A stretch of 64,000 nt of DNA from Palsa-504 sp963705835 (GTDB lineage: Bacteria > Actinomycetota > Actinomycetes > Streptosporangiales > Streptosporangiaceae), in NCBI GenBank assembly GCA_963705835.1, contig CAVPLC010000078.1, forward strand, positions 62,001-126,000, written 5' to 3'. The notes beneath the pieces were generated by a model. It saw only the letters and a program-made list of their open reading frames with translations, did not search any database and was not told the DNA's origin. The position numbers and the translations under genes are program-made. Every line of letters starts with the position of its first letter. Positions within the stretch are counted from its first letter, which is position 1. This document shows, piece by piece, positions 17,680 through 27,205 of the stretch.

Positions 17680-19311
17680 ATGACAAAGCTACGGGGCAAC
17701 CCCTGGGCGGTGCTGGTCGTGGTGTCGCTCGGGTTTTTTATGACCCTCCTGGATCTGACGATTGTCAACATTGCGATCCCCAACCTGATCACCAAGCTGC
17801 ACGCCTCGCTGGATGATGTGCTGTGGGTAATCAACGCCTACGCCCTGGTCCTGGCGGTCTTGGTCATCACGGCGGGCAGGCTGGGTGACCTGCTCGGGCC
17901 GCGGATCATGTTCATGGGTGGCGTCGGGTTGTTCACGGCGGCCTCCGCCGCGTGCGGGCTGGCACCGAGTCCGGGCTGGCTGATCGGCTTTCGCGCGGTG
18001 CAGGGCCTGGGCGCGGCGATGCTCATGCCGCAGACGCTGACGATCATCACCAACACGTTCCCGCCGGACCGGCGCGGGGCGGCGTTCGGGGTGTGGGGGG
18101 CGGTGGCCGGGGTGGCCACGATTGCCGGGCCGACCCTCGGCGGACTGCTGGTCACAGCCTTCGACTGGCGGTGGATCTTCTTCGTGAACCTGCCGGTCGG
18201 CCTGTGCGTGCTGCTGGTCACGCCGCTGATCATCCCCGACGTGCGGCCCGGCCGACGGCACCGGATCGACATCCCCGGGGTGCTGCTGGCCAGTACGGCG
18301 CTGCTGGCGATCTGCTATGGCCTCGTCGAGGGGCAGAAGTACGACTGGGGGACAATCACCGGGTTCATCAGCATCCCGCTGGTTCTCGGCCTGGGAGTGG
18401 TGCTGCTGCTCGTCTTCTTGCTGGTCCAGAGGCTCACCCAGGACAAGGAGCCGCTGGTGCCGTTCGCGCTGTTCCGGGACCGGAATTACTCGGTGGTGAA
18501 CTGGGTGTCCGGCGTGCTTGCCGTCGGGATGATGGGGATCTTCCTCCCGCTGACCATCTACCTGCAGTCCGTGTTGGGGTTCTCGGCGCTGAAGGCCGGG
18601 CTCACGATCGCGCCCGCTTCACTGGTCTCGATGTTCGTCGCCCCCGTGGCGGGCCGGATGACCGACAAGATCGGCGGCAAGTTCATCCTCATGTCCGGGC
18701 TGATCCTGTTCGGTGCGGGGATGGGCTGGATCGCGCTCATCGCTCAGCCAGATACTTCGTGGCCCGTCTTCGTCGCGCCGTTGGTCGTGGCCGGGCTCGG
18801 CATGGGCTGCATCTTCGCGCCGATGGTGACGGTCGCCATGCGCAACATCGAGCCGCGCATGGCGGGCGCGGCATCCGGGGTGCTGAACACCGTCCGGCAG
18901 GTCGGCCTGGTGATCGGCACCGCGGCCGTTGGCGCCCTGCTGCAGAACAGGCTGGTCTCCGCGATGGCGGACCAGGCCAGGGCCCGCTCGGCCGCGCTGC
19001 CGCCGCAGGTGCGCGGCCGGTTCGTGGCCGGGATCGACAGCTCGGCGAAGAACGGCATCCAGGTCGGGGCCGGTCAGTCCGGCGGCAGCACCCACCTGGG
19101 CCCCGGCCTGTCCGCCCAGGTCGCCGCGGAGGTCGCCCGCATCGGCCACGACGTGTTTACCTTCGCCTACGTGACCGCCATGCGGCAGACAATGCTGTTG
19201 CCGATCATCCTCCTTGGTGTCGGCGCGCTGAGCTGCCTGGCGATCAAGCAGGGCAAGCCTGCACCCCAGCCTGCCGAGGCCGCCAAGACCGAAACCGCCA
19301 CACGCGCTTGA
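17680..19311 (+). CDS. DHA2 family drug:H+ antiporter (MFS, 14 TM)
   Basis: A 543-residue major facilitator. The N-terminal LDLTIVNIAIPNL of helix 1, the motif A loop GRLGDLLGPR, and motif C-like AGPTLGGLLV are those of EmrB/QacA-type DHA2 exporters. A long extracytoplasmic segment before the last helix (about residues 430-500) contains RFVAGIDSSAKNGIQ. It probably exports hydrophobic drugs or metabolites across the plasma membrane using the proton gradient. No linked regulator; it converges with the radical SAM gene. Upstream DNA holds repeats A and B. Intact. Confidence 0.87.
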   Translation: MTKLRGNPWAVLVVVSLGFFMTLLDLTIVNIAIPNLITKLHASLDDVLWVINAYALVLAVLVITAGRLGDLLGPRIMFMGGVGLFTAASAACGLAPSPGWLIGFRAVQGLGAAMLMPQTLTIITNTFPPDRRGAAFGVWGAVAGVATIAGPTLGGLLVTAFDWRWIFFVNLPVGLCVLLVTPLIIPDVRPGRRHRIDIPGVLLASTALLAICYGLVEGQKYDWGTITGFISIPLVLGLGVVLLLVFLLVQRLTQDKEPLVPFALFRDRNYSVVNWVSGVLAVGMMGIFLPLTIYLQSVLGFSALKAGLTIAPASLVSMFVAPVAGRMTDKIGGKFILMSGLILFGAGMGWIALIAQPDTSWPVFVAPLVVAGLGMGCIFAPMVTVAMRNIEPRMAGAASGVLNTVRQVGLVIGTAAVGALLQNRLVSAMADQARARSAALPPQVRGRFVAGIDSSAKNGIQVGAGQSGGSTHLGPGLSAQVAAEVARIGHDVFTFAYVTAMRQTMLLPIILLGVGALSCLAIKQGKPAPQPAEAAKTETATRA

Positions 19312-19377
19312 CCCGTACGCCTCCGGGTGTACCCGGACAGGCGGCCAGGACCGTACGGCGGCGCCGGTGGAATCGGG

Positions 19378-20784
19378 TCAGATGGCCGGGACCATCAGCT
19401 CACCCGGGTCATCCGGCCAGAGCCCGGGCAGCTCGTCGGGAACGCCGTAGCTGGACGGCTCGTAGGGGAACCGGTCCGCGAACACCGGCTCGAGGTCGGT
19501 GAGCCAGGTCGCCGCCGGGTCGAACCTGGCGAAGAACGGCGTGCCCACCAGGCTCGGGTCACGGGCCTGGATCATGCGCAGCACGAAGACCTTGAGCCCG
19601 CCCACCTCGGTGACCCCGTCCACGCACACCTTGCCCGGCGTGGCCGACATCGACGGACCGCGGACCGTCCGGCACAGGCCGGAAACGCCCTGGTAGGCGT
19701 CGCGGAAGATCTCGTACCCGCGAGCCAGCGGCACGGCGAAGTAGTCCTGCGGCCCGGTGTCCCGCTCCACGAACATGTAGTACGGGACCATGCCCTTGCG
19801 CACCTGCGCCCGCCACATGGCGCGCCAGGCCTCGGGGTCATCGTTGATCGACCTGATCAGCGGCGCCTGCGTGCGGATCACCGCCCCGGTGCCGAGGATC
19901 CTGCGCACCGCCTGGTCCAGCAGGTCCGGCTCCAGTTCACGCGGATGGGAAAAGTGCGCCATGAACGCCAGGGTGCGGCCCGAGGCGACGACCTCGCTGA
20001 AGAGCTCGAGGGTCGCGTCCGCATCGGGGTCGGTGACGAACCGCTGCGGCCAGTAGGCGAGCGACTTGGAGCCGATACGGATCGACTCCACGTGTTCCAC
20101 GCGCGGGTCCATCGGGTCGAGGAGCGGCTCGATGTAGCGCCTCAGCACCCCCTCCGCCATGATCATCGGATCGCCGCCGGTGATCAGGACGCTGGTCACC
20201 TCGGGATGTTCGCCGAGGTAGGCGATCAGCGTGTCGACGTCGTCGGTGGCCATCTTCAGGTCGGGCTCGTCCACGAACTGGGCCCACCTGAAGCAGTAGG
20301 TGCAGTACGCGTGGCAGGTCTGGCCCTGCCTGGGGAAGAACAGCACCGTCTCGGGGTACTTGTGCTGCAGGCCGGGCAGCGTCCTGCCGTCCAGGCTCGG
20401 CGCGTTCAGCAGCAGCTGCCCGGCCGGGTGCGGGTTGAGCCGCATCCGGATCTCGTGCGCGGCGGCGCGCAGGCTCGCCTGCGGGGCCGAGCCGCTGATC
20501 ATGTCCGCGAGCCGCCGCACGTCGGCGGCGGGCAGCATGTCCGGCTGGGGAAAGACGAGCCGGTAGATCGGGTCGTCCGGCGCCGCGTCCCAGTCGATGA
20601 GGTTCTCGATGACGTGCGAATTCGTCCGGAACGGTAGCACCGTCGCCACCGCCCGCACGGCTAGCTGTTCGTCAGGCGACAGCCCGGCTCGCTGGGTGAG
20701 CATGTCCAGGTGTTTCGCTGAGTACGCATGAAATCCGCGGCCTGCTGACCGGGCCGGCGGGATGACCTGCTGGATGTCTGTCAC
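19378..20784 (-). CDS. KamA-like radical SAM enzyme (lysine 2,3-aminomutase family)
   Basis: A 468-residue protein. The iron-sulfur motif CHAYCTYC (C157, C161, C164) is a CxxxCxxC radical SAM site. SVLITGGDPMIM is the GGDP SAM-binding motif, and the late TPGKV carries a Lys where KamA enzymes bind PLP. The family moves an amino group between carbons 2 and 3 of lysine or related amino acids, but some members have other substrates. The usual KamA context of CSMYC-RHC residues is replaced by CHAYCTYCFRWAQF, marking a distinct subgroup. No lysine-fermentation, efp or antibiotic genes are adjacent. GTG start at 20784 with GGGAG upstream. Function beyond family level is open. Confidence 0.8.
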   Translation of the reverse strand: MTDIQQVIPPARSAGRGFHAYSAKHLDMLTQRAGLSPDEQLAVRAVATVLPFRTNSHVIENLIDWDAAPDDPIYRLVFPQPDMLPAADVRRLADMISGSAPQASLRAAAHEIRMRLNPHPAGQLLLNAPSLDGRTLPGLQHKYPETVLFFPRQGQTCHAYCTYCFRWAQFVDEPDLKMATDDVDTLIAYLGEHPEVTSVLITGGDPMIMAEGVLRRYIEPLLDPMDPRVEHVESIRIGSKSLAYWPQRFVTDPDADATLELFSEVVASGRTLAFMAHFSHPRELEPDLLDQAVRRILGTGAVIRTQAPLIRSINDDPEAWRAMWRAQVRKGMVPYYMFVERDTGPQDYFAVPLARGYEIFRDAYQGVSGLCRTVRGPSMSATPGKVCVDGVTEVGGLKVFVLRMIQARDPSLVGTPFFARFDPAATWLTDLEPVFADRFPYEPSSYGVPDELPGLWPDDPGELMVPAI

Positions 20785-21376
20785 GTGCTTTCTCCCTCGT
20801 CGTGCACGGCGAACGGCCCGAACGCCCGCTCAGCGCGCCAAATAGCCCTGATGACACCCGCTCCCCAGCGGTTCCCCCCGGTCTGGCCATGTTCCCCGGT
20901 AGATGCCTGGCCAGAACTGCTTCCACGTTTATTTACGCTCCGGCAGCCTCGTTGGTTCCGATTCTCCATCGCCCTTTCTTCCGACCAGAGAAATACCATG
21001 CTTCGCAGGAAGTATTCGGCGGAATCCCAGCAACTTCTAATCACCGGTTTTCGAATTAGCTCCATTCTGTGCACACTTCGCCGTATAATCCCGCGGCGGC
21101 GTCATCGGCCGCGGCCCAAGGGGTCCCGGGGCGTGGTGGGCGGGCCCGGGGGGTGGTGGGCCATAATGGGGCGCACTACCAGGCACTGCAGGTAAAGGAA
21201 CGGCGGATGAGGCGTCACCCCCGGCTGCGCACCCGGGTGACCCGCTGAGCGCGGCAGCGGACAGCCCGGAGCGGCGGGACGGCCCAGAGCGGCGGGACGG
21301 CCCAGAGCGGCGGTCAGCCGGCACCGGAACCGATGGCTCGGCGCCCGGCCGCGGATCGTCCGGTCCGGTCCTCGCC
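20785..21376. other. 592-bp intergenic region between kamA-like gene and plsX
   Basis: No convincing gene on either strand. The central part (about 20920-21080) is less GC-rich than the surroundings. 21121-21162 is a G-run-rich stretch on the plus strand that could form G-quadruplexes. AAAGGA followed 7 nt later by ATG 21207 opens a reading frame that stops after 13 codons; 21269-21313 holds an 18-bp tandem repeat. rpmF, often next to plsX, is not here. See the plsX entry. Confidence 0.6.
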
Positions 21377-22415
21377 GTGGACGCCATGGGCGGCGATCAC
21401 GCGCCCGACGAGATCGTGGCCGGCGCGCTCGCGGCCCAGCGTGAGCACGGCATCAGGATCCTGCTGACCGGACCGGCCGCCCGGCTTCGGCAGTCGCTGA
21501 CCAAGATGGGCGCCTCCCCGCGCAGCGACGACCTCATCATCGTGCCGGCCGAGGACAACCTGGCCATGAACGAGGGCGCGCTGGCCAGCCTGCGCCGTCC
21601 GCGGTCCAGCGTGGCGGTGGCCTGTCAGCTGGTCCGGCGCGGCGAGGCGGCCGCCGTCGTGTCGGCCGGGTCGACCGGCGGCGTGGTCGTGACCGCGCGG
21701 CTGCGGCTGCGGTCGCTGCCCGGCGTGCTGCGGCCCGGGCTGGCCGTGGTCCTGCCGACCCGGCCCGGCCGTACGGTGCTCATCGACGCCGGCGCGACCG
21801 CCGATCCCAAGCCGGAGATGCTGGTCCAGTTCGGCCAGCTCGGCGTGGCCTACGCCCAGACCGCGCTCGGGGTCAGCGCCCCGAGGGTCGGGCTGCTCAC
21901 CATCGGGAGCGAGCCCGGCAAGGGCAACAAGTTCACCAGGCGCGCGCACGAGCTGCTGGCCGCCGATCCGCCCAACGGCGCGCTCCCGCTGACCTTCGTG
22001 GGCAACGTGGAGGGCGGTGACCTGCTCGCCGGGGAGGTCGACGTGATCGTGACCGACGGCTTTACCGGGAACGTCGCGCTGAAGACGCTCGAGGGGTCGA
22101 TCCGGTTCGCCGCGGCCGAGCTCCGCGCCGCGGTGACCGGGACCCGGACCGCGCGGGTCGGCGCGTTCCTGCAGCGCCGCGGCCTGCGTGAGCTCGCCAC
22201 CAGGCTCGACGCGGAAAGTTACGGGGGCGCCGTCCTGCTGGGCCTGGGCGGCACGGTGGTCATCGCCCACGGGGCGAGCACGGCCCGGGCGATCACCTCC
22301 GCGTGCCTGCTCGCCGCCGACCTGGCCCGCGGCGAGATCACCGAGAAGATCACGCAGCGCCTCAGCCCCGGCCGCGGCGTCAGCCGAGGCGGCCATTTCC
22401 TCCGCCGCCCGTTAG
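21377..22415 (+). CDS. plsX: Phosphate acyltransferase PlsX (ends uncertain)
   Basis: Makes acyl-phosphate from acyl-ACP at the start of phospholipid synthesis. DAMGGDHAP at the N-terminus, the VVSAGSTGG loop, FVGNVEGGDLL, and VTDGFTGNVALKTLEG are diagnostic. Both ends are odd. In frame, only GTG 21377 can start the protein, without a ribosome site; a good site precedes ATG 21207 in another frame, and the region between reads as an open Pro/Ala-rich extension in the PlsX frame, suggesting a lost base. At the 3' end the frame runs past the argS start to 22699; another frame stops at 22415 just after the conserved EITEKITQRL, which I take as the probable end. Confidence 0.8.
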
Positions 22416-22433
22416 TCCCGATAACCTTGAACC

Positions 22434-24182
22434 ATGGCCGATCCACAGCAGGTCCTCGCGCAGCGGGTGCACGGCGCCATCGTGGAGTCGTTCGGCCCGG
22501 ACTACGGCGATGCCGACCCGCTGATCCGGGCGTCGTCCTTCGCCGACTTCCAGGCCAACGTGGCGCTCCCGCTCGGCAAGCGGCTGGGCCGCCCGCCCCG
22601 CGACGTGGCCGCCGAACTGGCCGCCCGGCTCGACGTCGCCGACGTATCCGCCGAGCCCGTGGTCAGCGGGCCGGGCTTCATCAACTTCACCCTGCGTGAC
22701 GACTGGATCGCGGATCAGGCCTCGCGCATGCTCACCGATCCCCGGCTCGGGCTGGAGCCGGTGGCGAGCCCGCAGACCGTGGTGGTGGAGTACTCCTCCC
22801 CCAACATCGCCAAGGAGATGCACGTCGGGCACTTGCGCACCACGATCGTCGGAGACGCCATCGCGCGCGTGCTGGGCTTCGCCGGCCACCGGGTGATCAG
22901 GGACAATCACGTCGGCGACTGGGGCACCCAGTTCGGCATGCTGATCGAGTACCTGCTCGACGTGGGCGAGGACTCGCCCGAGGCCGGGCTGCTGCGCACC
23001 GACCCGAACGCGTTCTACCAGGCCGCTCGGCGCAAGTTCGACTCGGACCCGGGGTTCGCGGAGCGGGCCCGGAAACGGGTCGTGGACCTGCAGGGCGGCG
23101 ACCCGGGCACGCTTGCGCTGTGGCAGGACATCGTCGACCTGTCCATGGACTACCTGCACCGCATCTACGCCCGCCTCGGTGTCCTGCTCACCGACGATGA
23201 CATCAGGGGCGAGAGCTTCTACAACGACATGCTCGCCGACACCGCGGCCAGGCTGGAAGCTCGCGGGCTCGCGGTGTACAGCGACGGCGCGCTGTGCGCG
23301 TTCCCCCCGGGCTTCACCGGCCGCGAGGGCAGGCCGCTGCCCGTCATCATCCGCAAGAGCGACGGCGGCTACAACTACTCCACCACCGACCTGGCCACCA
23401 TCCGCTACCGGGTCGACGAGCTGCACGTCGATCGCGCCATCTACGTGGTGGGCTCCGACCAGACGCTGCACTTCCAGATGGTCTTCGCGGTGGCCAGGCA
23501 GGCGGGCTGGATACCGGAGGGCGTGGTGTTCGAGCACGCCAAGATCGGCCTGGTGCTCGGCCCCGACGGCAACCGGCTGCGCACCCGGTCCGGCGATAAC
23601 GTCCAGCTCACCGACCTGCTGACCGAGGCGGTCGAGCGGGCCCGGGGCATCCTGGGCGAGGTCGACGCGGCCGCCAGGTTCGGCCCCGCCGAGCTGGACG
23701 AGGTCGCCGAGGCGGTCGGCATCGGCGCGGTCAAGTACGCCGACCTGTCCACCGCGCGCGACAGCGCGTACGTGTTCGACTGGGACCGGATGATCTCCTT
23801 CCGCGGCAACACCGGCCCCTACCTGCAGTACGCGACCGCGCGGATCAGGTCGATCTTCCGCCGGGCCGGCTCGGATGCCGACCCGGACATCCGCGGCTCG
23901 CGGGTGGCGGTCGCGGCCGGCCCCGAACGGGCACTGGCGCTCAAGCTGCTCGGTTTCGGCGGCGTGCTCACCGCGGTCGGCGAGACCGCAGAACCGCACC
24001 GGCTGTGCGCCTACCTGTTCGACGTGGCCAGCCTGTTCACCACGTTCTACGAGGAATGCCCGGTGCTCAAGGCCGAGCCCGCCGAGCTGCGGGCCAGCAG
24101 GCTCGCGCTGTGCGCGCTCACGCTGCGCGTGCTCACCCAGGGCCTGGGCCTGCTCGGGGTGCCGATCCCCGAGCGCATGTAA
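22434..24182 (+). CDS. argS: Arginyl-tRNA synthetase
   Basis: A 582-residue class I synthetase charging tRNA-Arg. N-terminal Add-1 domain (about 1-100), HIGH signature as HVGH at 130-133 within EYSSPNIAKEMHVGHLR, DNHVGDWGTQFG, and the C-terminal DALR anticodon-binding domain from about 455 (ALKLLGFG, CAYLFDVASLFTTFYEECPV). No KMSKS, as normal for ArgS. ATG start at 22434 fits MADPQQVLAQRV. It follows plsX on the same strand and may share its transcript. Intact. Confidence 0.95.
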   Translation: MADPQQVLAQRVHGAIVESFGPDYGDADPLIRASSFADFQANVALPLGKRLGRPPRDVAAELAARLDVADVSAEPVVSGPGFINFTLRDDWIADQASRMLTDPRLGLEPVASPQTVVVEYSSPNIAKEMHVGHLRTTIVGDAIARVLGFAGHRVIRDNHVGDWGTQFGMLIEYLLDVGEDSPEAGLLRTDPNAFYQAARRKFDSDPGFAERARKRVVDLQGGDPGTLALWQDIVDLSMDYLHRIYARLGVLLTDDDIRGESFYNDMLADTAARLEARGLAVYSDGALCAFPPGFTGREGRPLPVIIRKSDGGYNYSTTDLATIRYRVDELHVDRAIYVVGSDQTLHFQMVFAVARQAGWIPEGVVFEHAKIGLVLGPDGNRLRTRSGDNVQLTDLLTEAVERARGILGEVDAAARFGPAELDEVAEAVGIGAVKYADLSTARDSAYVFDWDRMISFRGNTGPYLQYATARIRSIFRRAGSDADPDIRGSRVAVAAGPERALALKLLGFGGVLTAVGETAEPHRLCAYLFDVASLFTTFYEECPVLKAEPAELRASRLALCALTLRVLTQGLGLLGVPIPERM

Positions 24183-24437
24183 CCGGGCGAATGTAACCGG
24201 ACGCTGAACTCCTGCCCGGGTGCCGGAGCGGCGCGGCGGGCCGCCTCGGCCAGCATGTGAACCCGCGAACGTACTGCTTACGTGAGCCGGGAATCCGCGT
24301 ACGGGCCGGTCCTGCCGGGGCACTCTCGGACCCATGGATACGAACGGGCCGTCCATCGGCTATCCAGAACCCCATAGGCCCGGCCAGTCAGATCTGGACG
24401 CGCGAAGCGGGCGCGGCGTCCACCGAAGGAGGCATTC

Positions 24438-25397
24438 ATGATGGCCCGCGATCGGCTTTACCGGAAGAGCCGCCCGTCGAGTTTGAGGACGTCGAGCTCG
24501 AGGACGTCGAGCTGGAGGACCCGGGCCGCCGTCGCGGCTGCGGTCCTGGCGGCTGGCGGCGGCGCGATCGGCGTGGCGGTCGCCGCGACGAGCCACCCAG
24601 CCCCGACGGCGGCGAAACCGGCCGCCTACACGGCTCCGTACACCAACGAGGGCACCATGCTCAGCGCGGCCATGAGCGACTGGGGGTGGTCCAGGCAGGG
24701 CACTTACGCTCAGCTGGCCCACCTGACCTGGGCGCGCGGCTTCAGCCAGACCTGGCATCACGGCCAGCTGCTCGCCGTCCAGCGCGGCATCGTCGTCCTG
24801 GCCACGCACAGGTTCCTAATCCTGCGGTCGGCCAACGGGTCGCTGCACCTGTGGCTGCTGTCCGGCGCGACCAAGTTCCAGAACGTCTCGAGCACGACGG
24901 CCGGCACGGCGGCGCTGACCGCGAGCACCACCGCGACCCAGCAGGCGATGAACCTAGGCAACATGATGCCGGCGACCACGCTGATGGCGGGCAGCACGAC
25001 CACGGCAGCCACCATGCTGACCCCGGCCACCACGCCGGTGACGGTCACCGTGCAGGTGGCCAACACCGCCCTCACCGTGACGGTCACGATCACCAGGAGC
25101 ACCGCGACGGTCTCCCAGACCGCGACCACCCCGGCGAACACCATGCCGGCGTGGAGCCCGAGCACGTACACCCAGAACGCGTGGCAGGCCACGAGCTCGG
25201 TCGCCCGCGGCGACCTCGCCATGGTCGTCGGAACGCGCTCGCACTGGACGCTGCACGCCCAGCTGGTCCTGTTCAGCCCGCTGAGCGCCAGCGACGTGGC
25301 CGCCCGCACGAACCAGGGCACGACGACGGGCACGACGGGCGACGGGCACGACGGCTCGAACACGGGCTCGACCGCCTACGCGCCGGTTCACTGGTGA
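24438..25397 (+). CDS. Secreted or membrane-anchored Thr-rich protein, unknown function
   Basis: A 319-residue protein with a basic N-terminus, one hydrophobic helix (AAVAAAVLAAGGGAIGVAVA, about residues 31-50) and an outside part rich in Thr, Ala and Val. Residues 150-225 are almost mucin-like (TTATQQAM, TPATTPVTVTVQVANTALTV), which would suit O-mannosylation. I recognise no domain. AAGGAGG precedes the double ATG. The first 30 codons include a 15-bp tandem repeat (24485-24514). Its stop overlaps the start of the winged-helix gene (GTGA), so the two are translationally coupled. An alternative frame over the same DNA is also open but Arg/His/Gly-rich and less credible. Confidence 0.6.
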   Translation: MMARDRLYRKSRPSSLRTSSSRTSSWRTRAAVAAAVLAAGGGAIGVAVAATSHPAPTAAKPAAYTAPYTNEGTMLSAAMSDWGWSRQGTYAQLAHLTWARGFSQTWHHGQLLAVQRGIVVLATHRFLILRSANGSLHLWLLSGATKFQNVSSTTAGTAALTASTTATQQAMNLGNMMPATTLMAGSTTTAATMLTPATTPVTVTVQVANTALTVTVTITRSTATVSQTATTPANTMPAWSPSTYTQNAWQATSSVARGDLAMVVGTRSHWTLHAQLVLFSPLSASDVAARTNQGTTTGTTGDGHDGSNTGSTAYAPVHW

Positions 25398-25849
25398 GCC
25401 GAGCCGCTCAGCCGATCCCGGTCCTATCGCCGGCGCACCCGCTAATCAGCCGGGTGCGCCTGCGCGTCCCGAGCGCCCCGGCCGGGATCACGACCATCGA
25501 TGACCACCGGTCCGCAGGACCGGACACGCTGCGCTCCGGTGACCTGGTGCTGGACCAGACGCGCTGGACGGTCCACCGGGCCGGAACGCCGGTCGACTTG
25601 TCGCCGACGGAGTTCCGCCTGCTGGCCTGCCTGATGCGCCATCAGGGCATCGTGCTGACCAGGACCGAGCTGCTGCGGAGCGTCTGGGGCGGGGGCTACA
25701 CCGGCCAGTCGCAGGTCGTGGAGACGTACGTGAGCTACCTGCGGCGCAAGCTCGGCCGGCTCGGCCCGCCGCTCATCCACACCTGCCGCGGCATCGGCTA
25801 CGTGCTGCGCGGGCCTGATGCCCAGGGGCCGGTCAGACCCGCTCGATGA
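25394..25849 (+). CDS. Orphan OmpR/PhoB-type winged-helix DNA-binding protein without receiver domain
   Basis: About 151 residues from GTG 25394. The C-terminal 100 residues form a Trans_reg_C domain: DLVLDQTRWTVHRAGTPVDL, LSPTEFRLLACLMRHQGIVL, LLRSVWG, and VETYVSYLRRKLGR with CRGIGYVLRG at the end. The first 45 residues are not a receiver domain and there is no phosphorylatable Asp. It is coupled to the secreted Thr-rich protein upstream, and its last 17 bp overlap the convergent thiolase gene. Possibly responds to its partner or acts constitutively; no histidine kinase is nearby. Confidence 0.8.
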   Translation: MSRAAQPIPVLSPAHPLISRVRLRVPSAPAGITTIDDHRSAGPDTLRSGDLVLDQTRWTVHRAGTPVDLSPTEFRLLACLMRHQGIVLTRTELLRSVWGGGYTGQSQVVETYVSYLRRKLGRLGPPLIHTCRGIGYVLRGPDAQGPVRPAR

Positions 25850-26978
25850 TCGTCGCGTTGGCCTGCCCGCCGCCCTCGCACATCGTCTGCAGGCCGAACC
25901 GGCCCGAGGTGCGCTCGAGCTCATAGACGAGCTTGGTCATCAGGATCGCTCCCGTCGCGCCGAGCGGGTGCCCGAGCGCGATCGCGCCGCCGTTGGGGTT
26001 CGTCCGCTCCAGCGGCGCCCCGGTGTCCTGCGACCACGCCAGCAGGACCGGCGCGAACGCCTCGTTGACCTCGAACACGTCGATGTCGGAGACCGTCATC
26101 CCCGCCTTGGCCAGGACCTTCTGGGTCGCGCCGATCGGGCCCGTCAGCATCAGCACCGGGTCGGCGCCGATCACGGTCAGGGCGTGCACCCGGGCCATCG
26201 GCTGCAGGCCGTACCGGTCCAGGGCCGCCTGCGAGGCGATCAGCAGCGCGCCCGCGCCGTCGGAGATCTGGGACGAGACCGCGGCGGTGATCTCCCATCC
26301 GTCGCGCAGCGGCGCCAGCGCCGCCATCTTCTCCAGCGAGGTGTCCCGGCGCGGGCCCTCGTCCTGGCTGACCCCGTCCAGCGGGACGATCTGCCGCTCG
26401 AACCGGCCCTCGTCGATGGCGCGGATCGCGCGCTGGTGGCTTTCCAGCGCGAACTCCTCCAGCTGGCTCCGCTTGAGGTCCCACTGCTCGCAGATCAGCT
26501 GAGCGCCGCGGAACTGGGAGATCTCCTGGTCGCCGTAGCGCTCGCGCCAGCCGCGGCCCCACGGGGACGGCATGCCCGCCTGCATGGGCAGCTTCACGGT
26601 GGAGCCCATGGTGACGATGCTCATGCTCTCCACCCCGGCCGCGATCACCAGGTCCTGGGTGCCTGACATCACGGCCTGAGCGGCGAAATGCACCGCCTGC
26701 TGCGAGGACCCGCACTGCCGGTCGACGGTGACGCCGGGCACGCTCTCCGGCAGGCCGGCCGACAGCCAGGCGTTCCTGGCGATGTCGAAGGTCTGCGGGC
26801 CGATCTGGGAGACGCAGCCCATGATCACGTCGTCGACCGCGGCGGGGTCCACCCCGGTGCGGTCCACCAGCGCCCGCAGGGCGTGCGCCCCGAGGTCGAC
26901 CGGGTGGACCCCGGCCAGGGCCCCGTTCCGCCTGCCGACCGCGGTGCGAACCGCCCCGGCTATGAACGCTTCCGCCAT
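25833..26978 (-). CDS. Acetyl-CoA C-acyltransferase (thiolase)
   Basis: About 381 residues from ATG 26978, with GGAGG 6 nt upstream; an upstream in-frame extension through repeat A is not needed. Nucleophilic Cys in DRQCGSSQQAVHFAAQA, NEAFAPVL, active-site His in GGAIALGHPLGATGA, and the second Cys in TMCEGGGQANA. Degradative-type thiolase, cleaving 3-ketoacyl-CoA in beta-oxidation or related steroid/fatty-acid pathways. No fatty-acid operon surrounds it. Intact; substrate chain length not readable. Confidence 0.9.
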   Translation of the reverse strand: MAEAFIAGAVRTAVGRRNGALAGVHPVDLGAHALRALVDRTGVDPAAVDDVIMGCVSQIGPQTFDIARNAWLSAGLPESVPGVTVDRQCGSSQQAVHFAAQAVMSGTQDLVIAAGVESMSIVTMGSTVKLPMQAGMPSPWGRGWRERYGDQEISQFRGAQLICEQWDLKRSQLEEFALESHQRAIRAIDEGRFERQIVPLDGVSQDEGPRRDTSLEKMAALAPLRDGWEITAAVSSQISDGAGALLIASQAALDRYGLQPMARVHALTVIGADPVLMLTGPIGATQKVLAKAGMTVSDIDVFEVNEAFAPVLLAWSQDTGAPLERTNPNGGAIALGHPLGATGAILMTKLVYELERTSGRFGLQTMCEGGGQANATIIERV

Positions 26979-27049
26979 CACGGCCTCCGTCTTTTCCGGT
27001 ACAAAGCTCACCCTCACGGTACCTCGGACGGCGCCGCTACGGGGACGCC

Positions 27050-27082
27050 TCCCAAGGGGGGTCTGGGGGGATGGGTCCCCCC
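27050..27082 (-). repeat. Repeat A copy 3, upstream of the thiolase
   Basis: CCCAAGGGGGG TCT GGGGGG ATGGG TCCCCCC: same block order as copy 1 on plus, with ATGGG replacing TCG in the centre. About 70 bp upstream of the thiolase start. Confidence 0.65.
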
Positions 27083-27205
27083 AGAAAGAGGAGCCAGCAG
27101 AGTCCCGATGTCTACCGCGTGGCGGCACGCATACGCATCGCGTTACCAGATCAGATGTCGTAGGCTCGAAGCGGTTCGCAAACCGCGCGTCCTCAGGAGG
27201 CGGCC

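Noticed and set aside
20785..21376. rpmF (ribosomal protein bL32) expected before plsX
   Set aside because: No frame shows the L32 start or its Cys motifs.
24257..25849. Single 530-codon frame joining the Thr-rich region to the winged-helix domain
   Set aside because: Upstream part is Arg/His/Gly-rich and lacks structure, whereas the other frame has a ribosome site, an export helix and a GTGA junction. The acidic start (FEDVELEDVELED) kept me undecided briefly.
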